A stretch of DNA of 64,000 bases, taken from contig NC_026486.1 of NCBI RefSeq assembly GCF_000328475.2, positions 62,001 to 126,000 on the forward strand, in the 5' to 3' direction. Below, piece by piece: positions 31,182 to 40,500 of this stretch (its first letter is position 1; each line of letters starts with the position of its first letter). The translations under genes and the position numbers were made by a program. The notes under the pieces are model-generated. The model was given only the letters and a program-made list of their open reading frames with translations, did no database searches and was not told where the DNA came from. The DNA comes from Mycosarcoma maydis (Eukaryota; Basidiomycota; Ustilaginomycetes; Ustilaginales).

Positions 31182-33641
31182 ATGAGTGCGCGTACCGTGT
31201 ACGATAGCCATCTGTCATGGTCCATCTTGCTCCAAGACCCCTCGGTGCGCGTCAGCAAGGAAACCAATCAGACCGACGCCTTTCAACGCGAAAGTGTCGG
31301 CTCCGTCGGCAACAACATCGACATGGCCATTTGCTGTTTGTCGTTTGTCGGAGCCATGGCCATCATCCTACCCTACATGCTCAATAGGAAGAGCCGCAAG
31401 CTTCGTCACATTCTTATTCTCGGCCTTGCCACCAGCGACCTCGTCACCTCGATCGCCATCATCATCACCACCGCCCTCCTCGTTTCCAACGTCAACCTCG
31501 TCCGCCACAATGCTCCTTGCACCTTTCTCGGTTACATCCTCGTCAGCTCCATCTTTTCACAGCACCTTTGGAACCTCTCGATCGCCATTGTCACCTACGT
31601 CATCCTCGTCTTTCCGCTGTCCTCCTTCACCCTCACCGTCGAGAGGCGCGTCCGCTGGCTCTGGCCCATCTTCTGGCTTATCTCTTTCATCGTCAACGCC
31701 ATCCCCTTTGGCTTTGGCGGCTTCGGCTTCCGTGGCGGCTACTGCGCCATCACCACCGGCTTCTACTTTTCCAGCATCTTCCAATTTGTCCCACGTGCCA
31801 TTGTCTTTGTCGTCATTCTCTGCCTCTACACCCACCTCTTCTTCTTCCTTCGTCGAACTAACCTCTTTAGCAAGGCGCACACCTCCAACTCGCTCAGCCA
31901 AAAAAACCCTCACAGCCTTCACCGATCACAACACGCTAGTCACACCAACCAGCTCAACACCGCCAACCCTTCCTGCAACACGCAGCAGCCCCACCACCAT
32001 CCTTTCACCAACGAGGCCAGTCTCACTGCCAACGCCCACACCCTCTTGCCCGCTTCCGCCGCTTCCGCCGCTTCCGCTGCTTCCGCTGCTTCTGCCACTT
32101 CGTCCGCTGCGGCTCATAGCCGAAAGACCTCCTCCGGTAGCCGCATCATGCCACCCGTGCTCAACAAGAACGACTCCAACCTCCATCTCGCTATCCGTCG
32201 ACGCTCCTCGTCGCTCGGTGACGTGGACAACAGCCTTGAGCTGGCTACGCTCGAATCTGCATCCCGCCGCAAAGGTTCGGCCTCGGATGCGCCAGCGAGC
32301 ACAACCGATCCTGCACTCTCGCGTCTGTTGCCCTACAGCATTCACCCCAACCCCACCGCTCCAGCTCAGCAGCTGTCCACCTCGTCACCGCCCGTCACCT
32401 ATGCACTGCTCGACCCTAACTACTCTATGGCGCCGCGTCGTCCCGCGCCCAGCGACCTCGATATTGAGAGCGCAAACGCACCTCACCATGGTGACACTCT
32501 GAGCCTCGGTGCGCCTTCGCCATCCGACTCGTCGTACGCGGGCACCGGTCGCGCATCGACCATGTCGACCAGAGGCTCAGCAGTGCCGCTCAATGCTTCT
32601 TTTGCTGCAGCAGTAGCCACCACCGCCCCCACACGACGCTCCGGCGAGTCGCTCAAGGCTACAAAGCGTCGCATGACTGCCGAGGCGTCGTCGAGTGTCG
32701 ACCTGGATCCCTCGTCGACACCGAGGTTCGGTGACACTCTGGTGCAGCGTCGTGCATCGGCGGGCGATTCACGCTACGTCTCGGCCACCGCTGACAGCGA
32801 CACGGACGACAGCGAAGGCATGGAGGATCTGCATCCGGGACACATGCGTCCGCGCAAAGACGCGCCAGATTTCGACATGATGTCGCCTCCCGTCGAGCAT
32901 CTCAAGCACCGCACTGCACTGACGAGTATGCGCAGCTATGCACGCATGGCCGACATTCTCGCCATGGGTGAAGATGAGATGGCGCGCGCGCGTCAGGGTG
33001 GAGTTGCAGGCGAACGACGCAGTAGCGCAGTGCAGATCCTGCCGGGTGAAGTGGTGGTCGAGATGCCAAGCAAAGAAGCGTTTGAAGAGCAGCTGGGCAA
33101 CGACTGGCAGTGGGGAATGAACGTCACCGCTGGCCCGCACACGACGCGAGATCATGCATCTTGGAGACTGCTGCGCAACGCACGCCACGCTGGCCAAAAA
33201 GACGAAGCAGGACTCGGCACGGAAACGTCGTCGACGTCGTCGGCTGACGAAAACGGCGTCGACACAATCGGCTCTACGCTGAATCGTCAGGCTTCGCTGC
33301 TGTTGCTTCTGTATCCAGGAGCATACTGTCTGCTGTTTAGCATCTCGATTGCAAGACTCTCGGTGGACCTGGCGGATCCAGGAGCGAGCGTACGTAATGC
33401 ACACGATTGGCTACACTCGTTGAGCAGATGGTTGATCTTTGCTCAAGGTGCGATTGATGCTCTCATCTTCCAGTTTGTAGAGCGACAGTTCCGACAGAGA
33501 ATGAAGCGCAGGAGGCGCAAGGCGATGGGCGAAGACGTCCAGGATAGTCTCACCTACAGGATGGCCAAAAAGGTGGTCGTTGGAGTCAAGAGCAGTTGGC
33601 AGCTTACCAGTCGAACCGCGCTCCCAGATAAGGGTCAGTAG
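31182..33641 (+). CDS. Seven-helix receptor, Git3-like (glucose/cAMP-receptor type GPCR)
   Basis: 819 residues from an ATG in a strong context (GCCACCATGAG). Upstream in-frame codons contain no ATG. Five helices come first, at about 45-68, 75-99, 113-143, 159-180 and 201-223. A third cytoplasmic loop of about 480 residues, disordered and rich in Ser/Ala, separates them from helices six (about 704-728) and seven (about 749-768), followed by a basic tail. The split layout and helix character match the fungal Git3 family, which senses glucose or other nutrients and acts through G-alpha and adenylate cyclase in fission yeast. Ligand and coupling are inferred, not shown. N-glycosylation is possible in the short N-terminus (NQT). 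Confidence 0.85.
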   Translation: MSARTVYDSHLSWSILLQDPSVRVSKETNQTDAFQRESVGSVGNNIDMAICCLSFVGAMAIILPYMLNRKSRKLRHILILGLATSDLVTSIAIIITTALLVSNVNLVRHNAPCTFLGYILVSSIFSQHLWNLSIAIVTYVILVFPLSSFTLTVERRVRWLWPIFWLISFIVNAIPFGFGGFGFRGGYCAITTGFYFSSIFQFVPRAIVFVVILCLYTHLFFFLRRTNLFSKAHTSNSLSQKNPHSLHRSQHASHTNQLNTANPSCNTQQPHHHPFTNEASLTANAHTLLPASAASAASAASAASATSSAAAHSRKTSSGSRIMPPVLNKNDSNLHLAIRRRSSSLGDVDNSLELATLESASRRKGSASDAPASTTDPALSRLLPYSIHPNPTAPAQQLSTSSPPVTYALLDPNYSMAPRRPAPSDLDIESANAPHHGDTLSLGAPSPSDSSYAGTGRASTMSTRGSAVPLNASFAAAVATTAPTRRSGESLKATKRRMTAEASSSVDLDPSSTPRFGDTLVQRRASAGDSRYVSATADSDTDDSEGMEDLHPGHMRPRKDAPDFDMMSPPVEHLKHRTALTSMRSYARMADILAMGEDEMARARQGGVAGERRSSAVQILPGEVVVEMPSKEAFEEQLGNDWQWGMNVTAGPHTTRDHASWRLLRNARHAGQKDEAGLGTETSSTSSADENGVDTIGSTLNRQASLLLLLYPGAYCLLFSISIARLSVDLADPGASVRNAHDWLHSLSRWLIFAQGAIDALIFQFVERQFRQRMKRRRRKAMGEDVQDSLTYRMAKKVVVGVKSSWQLTSRTALPDKGQ

Positions 33642-33923
33642 ATGCTCTACTTGTTGTATTTGTACGTTTCCGCATCGCATACATGTTGCTTCTCACCGTC
33701 AAGTGTTTGAGAGTGCGTAGCAGTCACGAGTGATGGTGTAGCACAAGACTCTGCAAGCTTCTGAACCCGACAAGCGGCGTGTTCGTGGTTGCTAGCCATA
33801 CACGCATCCGGCAGGTTAGGGACGAGGAGTACAATTCATGGATTCAGGATTGCAAGAAAGACAAGCGATGCAAGTGCGGATTCTGGAATCTGGAATCTGG
33901 AATCTGGAATCTGGAATCTGGAT
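33642..33923. repeat. Convergent 3' region with 7-bp array (CTGGAAT)n
   Basis: 282 bp lie between two facing stop codons. At 33882-33923 there are about six CTGGAAT/CTGGATT units that abut the minus-strand stop codon at 33924-33926. Confidence 0.85.
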
Positions 33924-34718
33924 TCAGAAGGACTTGTGTTTGCTGGGACGATTATCAGGAGCGAGAAAGCCGATGATGCCGATGGTACCGAAAGCGGCAA
34001 GGTAGGTAGATATACTTGCGATCAGGGCGCCTGTCCAGCCTATGGCTCGGAGATTTGCGTGCGACCACTGGTCGGCTCTAGCGGAGAGTTGGTCAAAGTA
34101 CGTATGCAGTGTACTTGAGCTAGACGATGAGAGAGACAGCAAGCTGGAGAGTTTGTCCCACGAGATCTCACGCGTTGAAGACGAGAAATACGTGGTAGGG
34201 AGCGTGTTGATTTGCGCGAGCAGAGAGCGCGAGTTGACCAGTTGCGCCGCTTGAGCGAGCCGCTCGTGTATACCGGACGATGGAGGAAGCGGGGCACCTA
34301 GTGGACTCAGCGTGATCAACAGGCTCGACCAGCCAAGCAGAATACACACGGTCAGTGCTGGAATCGACGTTGCTAGACGCACATCCGATTTCCAGTCGAC
34401 GTAGTTGACAGCAAACCCGCGTGCCGGCAACAGCACGATGTGCGTAAAAATCGCCAGTGTCACAACCAGCAGCGCCAGCGAGAGAAGCGCAAGCTTGGCC
34501 GATACCGAAGAAACCCCGAGCGAAACCGCATCTGACAAATGCTGCGGCACTTGCAAGTACAAGCTGAGCGTCAGTCCAATCACCAAGTACTTGAGCTGCT
34601 TGAACAGGTTCGAGACCGACTTCGGATTAGGCGAGCTGTCGATAATCGTGGCTGTGGTAGATGCAGTGGAAGACGTAGAGGAGAGCGCGGGCGACCACGG
34701 TATCCTTGGTTCCGACAT
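33924..34718 (-). CDS. Small multi-pass membrane protein, unknown family
   Basis: 264 residues starting MSEPRIPWSPALSS. The N-terminal 35 residues are Ser/Thr-rich and polar. Hydrophobic segments follow at about 43-57 (weaker), 75-97, 116-138 and 226-252, with a 75-residue soluble stretch between the third and fourth. The tail is basic (NRPSKHKSF). No signal peptide is obvious. I do not recognise the family; the layout could fit an ER or Golgi membrane protein. It is divergent from MET2 (552 bp between starts) and convergent with the GPCR gene. Codon use matches its neighbours, and the unbroken frame with a clear start supports a real gene. Confidence 0.75.
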   Translation of the reverse strand: MSEPRIPWSPALSSTSSTASTTATIIDSSPNPKSVSNLFKQLKYLVIGLTLSLYLQVPQHLSDAVSLGVSSVSAKLALLSLALLVVTLAIFTHIVLLPARGFAVNYVDWKSDVRLATSIPALTVCILLGWSSLLITLSPLGAPLPPSSGIHERLAQAAQLVNSRSLLAQINTLPTTYFSSSTREISWDKLSSLLSLSSSSSSTLHTYFDQLSARADQWSHANLRAIGWTGALIASISTYLAAFGTIGIIGFLAPDNRPSKHKSF

Positions 34719-35270
34719 GATGATCTCCTCGAGTGTGACGCGTACAAGGTGGTCGTGTTGATCGCGCTGATAACCAACACACGGTGCATACGTACCTTAG
34801 CATCAATCACCCATCACCAAGCGCATTCATAATCGTGATTCGTGACTGTGTTTTTGAAATCGTAAATCACGAATGTCTCGCTCGGTTGTGGAGCCGCAAG
34901 CCGCAAACCGTGCGACGCCAGCCGCTGCTCAATCCGTCGCTCACGCTCGTGACTGCATTTCTTACGTGTTAGTTATTGATCGGAGGGTATTCTTCGATCG
35001 CCGATGCGACGCCCGATGCAATGATTATCGCGATGATCTACGCGATGAGCTGCAAAGATGTCGTGCTCTGCTGCACCGACGCACAGACTCGGCATCCGAA
35101 CACCGAAAATCGTGAAAGGAAGAAACAAGAAAAACAGTCATCTGTCAGACTGTCGAGCTTGTCACAAGTCTTGGCTTTCAAGCGTGAAGCTCTTGTCGCT
35201 GGACCACATTGATCGACACTTGTCATCAGCATCGTCGTCATCGTCATTGTCGTCATCATCATCCAACACA
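34719..35270. promoter_or_regulatory. Divergent promoter, membrane orphan / MET2
   Basis: 552 bp between divergent starts. Single heptamers occur near 34832-34845 and 34863-34875. An in-frame upstream ATG for MET2 lies at 35058, so the leader could be translated in some transcripts. No clear TATA box. Confidence 0.5.
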
Positions 35271-37088
35271 ATGGCCGAACACGATCAGCTGCTACCGGCG
35301 CCCATCGAAATCCCCGGTCCCACCTCGCCGCAGTCGAGCCTGCTTGCCGGACGACAGCGCTACCTCCTCTTCCCGCAGTTCACGCTCGAGTCCGGCGTGA
35401 CGCTCACCAACGTCCCCATCGCTTTCAAAACATGGGGAACGCTTGCTCCCGATACCAAGGACAATGCGCTCGTCGTGTGCCATGCGCTCACCGGCTCGGC
35501 GGATGTCGAAGACTGGTGGGGTCCGCTGATGGGGATCGACAAGGTGTTTGACTATTCACGCTTCTTTATCGTGTGCTGCAACGTGCTCGGTAGTCCGTAC
35601 GGCTCGGCGAGCAGCTGTACACAGGCAGGTGGAGAATCGGATTGGGCACATGCGCTACAGCACGGTACACTGCCAGACATGGCCAAGCAAAAAGCAGAGT
35701 GGCAAGGACATGGCTGGTGGGGGCCTGAATTCCCGGCTACCACGGTGCGCGATGATGTGCGAATCCAAAAGCTGGTGCTCGAGTATCTGGGAGTCGAAAG
35801 CGTCGCAGCTGTTGTTGGTGGAAGCATGGGTGGAATGGCGGTGCTCGAGTGGCCGTTGATGTTCCCGACGCGTTGGCCGGGCGAGCGATCGTCGACGCAA
35901 CGCTACATCCAAGCGTTGGTGCCGCTCGCTACGTCGGCTCGTCATTCTGCATGGTGTATCTCGTGGGCTGAAGCGCAGCGCCAGTCGATCTACTCGGATC
36001 CTGCGTTCAAACACGGATACTACGAACCGCACCAGCCGCCGAGAAACGGGCTGAGCGCCGCAAGAATGGCCGCGTTGCTCACCTACCGCTCCAGGGAAAG
36101 TTTCGAGTCCAGATTCGGCAGGAGACTCGGCACCGCGTTGAACGGCGGCGGTGCTGCACCACTACCCAACGCTCTACCGACCAAGCCAGACCAGGAGGCG
36201 GCGCAACTCGCCGATCAGCGTCGAAGGACGAGTCTCGCACAAGATGCAGCCGCCGCGCACAACGAAGGCAACCTTTCGCCGCGTGTCGCACCATACGGAG
36301 CCAACTCGTCGTCGGCTAACGGCACCGCTAACGGCAGCTACTTTGCGCACTCCACGCGCACCAATACCAGCCACAGCACTGCGTCCTTGTCGCCTGCAGC
36401 TACATCGCAAGCTGCAACGCAAACACGCGAGCCAACCGAGCCATGCGACCAAGCGGTCGTGCGCACTGCGCCGGTGGCTCGATCCTCGACGTTGGCGCCA
36501 AGCACACGCACGTCGCTGATCGAGGCATTCAGCCCGTCGAGCGCACCACAGATCTTCTCGGCGCAGTCGTACCTGCGCTACCAGGGCGACAAGTTCGTGC
36601 GGCGCTTCGATGCCAACTGCTACATCCATCTGACGCGCAAGATGGACTCGCACGATGTCGCACGTTCGCGCTACGCGTGGGATCCGACCACCACCCCGCC
36701 ACGTCGCGAGGTTGGCGAGAAGCCCGAGTCCGAAGACGACCAGGATGCAGCTCTACTCAATGTACTTGGCTTCCTCTCGTCGTCCATGGCTACCGCTCCC
36801 AGTGTGCTCGTCGTCTCGATTCAGAGCGACGGCCTGTTTGCGCCGCCAGAACAAATGCTCATCCACCAACTCATTCAGGGAAGTCACTTTGTCAGCATCA
36901 ACAGCTCAGACGGCCACGACGGCTTCTTGCTCGAGTTCGACCAGATCAATCTTCAGGTTGGCCACTTCTTGACGCGCGTCCTTTCGCACATATATCAGAG
37001 ACGCCCTTCACCCGATGCGTCGCTCCCGCAGCTTGTCGCCAACAAACACTCCGTCTTTGGCGAAATCGAAGACGTCACCAGGTGGTAG
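35271..37088 (+). CDS. MET2: Homoserine O-acetyltransferase
   Basis: 605 residues from MAEHDQLLPAP. The enzyme moves acetyl from acetyl-CoA to homoserine, giving O-acetylhomoserine, the acceptor for sulfide in methionine and cysteine synthesis. It is an alpha/beta hydrolase: the early block CHALTGSADVEDWW is typical, the nucleophile is Ser185 in GGSMGGM, and Asp520 (QSDGLF) and His549 (DGHDGF) complete the triad. Between about residues 285 and 420 a low-complexity insertion rich in Ala, Ser and Thr interrupts the lid region, making the protein longer than most members. An in-frame ATG at 35058 would add 71 residues without recognisable homology; the later start has a better context (ACACAATGG). 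Confidence 0.93.
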   Translation: MAEHDQLLPAPIEIPGPTSPQSSLLAGRQRYLLFPQFTLESGVTLTNVPIAFKTWGTLAPDTKDNALVVCHALTGSADVEDWWGPLMGIDKVFDYSRFFIVCCNVLGSPYGSASSCTQAGGESDWAHALQHGTLPDMAKQKAEWQGHGWWGPEFPATTVRDDVRIQKLVLEYLGVESVAAVVGGSMGGMAVLEWPLMFPTRWPGERSSTQRYIQALVPLATSARHSAWCISWAEAQRQSIYSDPAFKHGYYEPHQPPRNGLSAARMAALLTYRSRESFESRFGRRLGTALNGGGAAPLPNALPTKPDQEAAQLADQRRRTSLAQDAAAAHNEGNLSPRVAPYGANSSSANGTANGSYFAHSTRTNTSHSTASLSPAATSQAATQTREPTEPCDQAVVRTAPVARSSTLAPSTRTSLIEAFSPSSAPQIFSAQSYLRYQGDKFVRRFDANCYIHLTRKMDSHDVARSRYAWDPTTTPPRREVGEKPESEDDQDAALLNVLGFLSSSMATAPSVLVVSIQSDGLFAPPEQMLIHQLIQGSHFVSINSSDGHDGFLLEFDQINLQVGHFLTRVLSHIYQRRPSPDASLPQLVANKHSVFGEIEDVTRW

Positions 37089-37564
37089 ATGCCGCTTCGA
37101 GTCGAATCGAGAATATACCCCTTGCTCCTTTTCCCGCTTCCTGCCGTCGACTCAGTCGCGTCGCTTTCGTCCCCAATCGTGAATACCATCTACATGCCTT
37201 GTCCCGCCATCTTGTCGCGCCAACTCGGCGTCAGTGAGCGTCCTATTTCACGCTGAGTGGGGCGGTGAGGGCAACTCGGCATCAATGAGCGTCCTATTTC
37301 ACGCCGAGTGCAGCGGTGAGCGGAATACACAACGGTGAGCGACCTGGTTCACGCTGAGAGTCCTGGCTCACGCCGAGTGGAGCGGTGAGGGGTGTACATG
37401 TATTTCCCGTGCCAACTCGGCATCAATGAGCGAGCTTTTCACGCTGAGTGGAGCGGCGAGGGGGCCACACAACGGTGAGCGACATTGACGCCGAGTGCGG
37501 CGGCGAGATGGCGTGCATGCAGTGCACGAGGCTGGAAGCGGCAAGCTGCCTCGTGCGCACGCCA
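37089..37564. repeat. Imperfect GC-rich repeats with inverted ACTCGGC/GCCGAGT arms
   Basis: Between the convergent MET2 and SMC5 stops. Three related blocks begin CAACTCGGC at about 37221, 37272 and 37413. Each continues with a (C/T)GAGTG-type arm followed by GCGGTGAG or GCGGCGAG. ACTCGGC and GCCGAGT arms can pair into hairpins. The unit spacing is irregular (about 50 and 140 bp). This sequence is unlike the heptamer family. Confidence 0.8.
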
Positions 37565-40500
37565 CTAGAAGTGGCGGTGTACATGGTGCATGACAGCGCG
37601 AGTGGCTGCGAGCGTGTGCGCTGGCCGACCAATGCGCAAAGCGGCCCTCTTTCTATCGAGCACAGTGCTGAAATCAAACCTGCTCTCGCCATATACACCA
37701 TTACACACCAGCAGCACTTTCTGCAGCTCATGCACTGCCAAATCCGGAAGCAGCTTCGGAGTGATCAAGAAGTACTGGCTCGCAGTAGTCTGGCACGTAA
37801 GTCGCACAATATGGTTGTGCGTTACGCGCTCAGCCGTCGGATCCATCCCCTGATTGATCTCATCCACCAGCGTAAACGGAGATCGCGAAAGCTGCAGAAG
37901 CGACATGACGTACATGATCGTCGACAGAGTGCGTTCCCCGCCCGACTGATGCTGCGCCGAAAGCGGCGCCAGTTCCTCTGCATTGCGAAACTTGACCATG
38001 ATCTCCAGCCTCCATTTCTCGTAGTCCGCATCCTCGACAATGCGCAACTCACCCGCTAATCCCATCTCGTCAAACGCGCGCGAAAACTCTCGCGACACTG
38101 CCGACACAAGTTGCCTGAGCGTCGGCTCCCACTTGTTCCGCAGCTTGTCGATCCTCTCGTTGATGCGCGTCTGCATTTCGCTCAGCTCGGCAATCTCGGA
38201 GCCCAACGTCGCGATCTCGCGCTGTCGTTGACGGTACTGATCGATAACTTCGGGTCGAACTCCTTCGGCTAGTTCGAGCTTACTTTGCTCGGCGCGCAAC
38301 TCGGCGTTGAGCCGATCCACATCGAGCAGCTCGTCGTCTTGCGGATCCAGGTCGCTCAACAGATCGCCCGCCTCGTCGATCATCTTCTGCACCTGCGTGC
38401 GCAGTTCGTGCGCCTCGCGTCGCGCACTTGCGTGCGCAGCAACTGCCTCCTCGAGTGTCGCCGCCAACTCGCGCTCCGTCTCCTGCAAATCGCGCAGCTG
38501 ATTCTCCAACCCAGCCGCGGTTGCGTCCCACTGCCACTTGCTGAGCGAAGCCATGTGCTTGCGATCCGCCACTTTGCTTATCTGCACCGTCTGCGCGCAC
38601 AGGTCCTGCATCTTCTGACTGCGTCGTTGCGCCAATCTGCGCACCTCGTTCATCAGTCTCGTTCGCTTCTCCTCGGCTGACGCCTCGCGCTCCTTGTCTC
38701 GCAGCTCGCGCCGTCGTGCTTCGATGAGCGCCGATTCGCGCTCCCACGCACGCTGCGCTCCTATCCGATCTCGCTTCTGCGACTTGAGCTCGTTGACCTG
38801 CTGTTCGATGCGCGAAATCGCCGCTTGCACGCTCTTGTCTTCCTTCAACAGCTGCAGCGTTTTCGCTTCGAGCTGCTTCTTTTCATCCGTCAGCTGCTGG
38901 ATCTGCGTCGAGAGTGAACGCTGACGTTCTCGATCCACCGAGTTGACCAAGCTGCGCGCCGGATTGATTCGACGCGATACCGTCTGCCGAGCATCGTTGC
39001 CGTAGCGCGAAACGTTGATGGTAAAGTTCTCGCCTCCGGCGATGAAGCGGCGAAAACGACCGGATTGCTCAATACGCTCCACGTCCACGTTCGGGTTGAG
39101 CGTCACGGGCAGTCGATGCAGATGCGATTGGCGACAGAGGTGCACAAGCACATCCTCGGGTCCGTCGATCATGTCGATCATGTACGCCTCAAAGCCAAGG
39201 TCGGCCAGCTGTTCGCGTGGCACGTCCGGCTTCATGCTGCCAAGCGTGATACCTTGGACTTCTGCTACGGTGAGACGCAGCTTCATCCGATCGATGAGTT
39301 CGTGGCTGAATAGGTCGTAGTCCTCTCGCGTTTGACAAACAAACGACTTTTGCACGGCAAACGGAATACACGATTCGACGGCAGCGGCATATCTCTGATC
39401 CTTGAGCGAGATTTCGAGCAGCACGGGCTCATGCACCGGTTTACGGAACCTGTGCTGATTCTCACGCAGCCACATGACGGCACGGTAGACGCCCTCGTCG
39501 GCGGCGCGGATCTTCTCGAGTCGCTGTTGCGGCACGTTGTCGAGCTGTGCCAGCTGCTGGCGATACGTGTGCAAGCCTTTGTCGATCGTCTGACTTTCCA
39601 CGTTGACGTCCTGCATCTGACGTTGAATGTCGCCACGTCGAGCGTGAAAGTCGCCCAGTTTGTCTCTCTGGCTGCGCAACTCGGCCTCGATCTCGGCCGT
39701 GTCTTGAACACCGGGCGCTGCGCCGAGTTGAGCGGTACGATCGGCGACCTCTTTGCGCAACTCGAGCACTCGACGTGCGCGATCTTGGTCTTTGCGCGTG
39801 AGTGTGCCCACGTCCGAGAGTCTAGACTCGATTTCGCGTCCGATCTCTTCGACGGCGCTGACCAATTGTCGTCGCTTCTTGTCGTCGCTGGCGTAGACGG
39901 CTTGGAGACGCTCAAGTTCGATTGTGAGTTTAGACGTCAAATCTTCGAGATCCTTGCGCTTCTGTTTGACGGGTTCGCTCTGCTTGATGGCATCGGCGAG
40001 GTCTTTGCGTTTCTTCTCGCGTTCTTGGTGCAATTCGGCGACGTTGCGCTTGGTGCGGTTGTAATCGGCCATGGCGATCATGACTTCGAGTTTTTCTATG
40101 CGCTGCTCGACTTGCTGTCGCTCTTCGAATCGTTGCACGTCAACGTGGAGCGCCTGATTGCGTTGCTCGAGATGCGCCTTTTCTTCTCGCTTGGTTTTGA
40201 GCTGACTGGCGACCTCGGCTGCGGCTTTGCCGTGCTCGGTGAGTTTTTCGTGCCAGCGGACGAGCCTTGCACCGCCCACCGCCTTTTGGGTCTCGACGAG
40301 TCGCTTTGCATCAGTCATCTTTGCAAACTCGTGCACCTTGTCCTGCGGTAGGAATGAGCAGAGATTGGCAACGTCGATGTTGAATTCGGACACGGTGGCA
40401 AGCACGTCGGACTTTGTGGTGGAGCGACCGTCGAGGTACCAGTCGCTCTTGTTGCTGGCGGTGGTGATGGTGCGTCGGATGACAGGGTTGGAAGAGCCGG

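Noticed and set aside
39332..40351. 339-codon frame antisense to SMC5
   Set aside because: It mirrors the SMC5 coiled-coil codons; SMC5 on the other strand has clear domain evidence.
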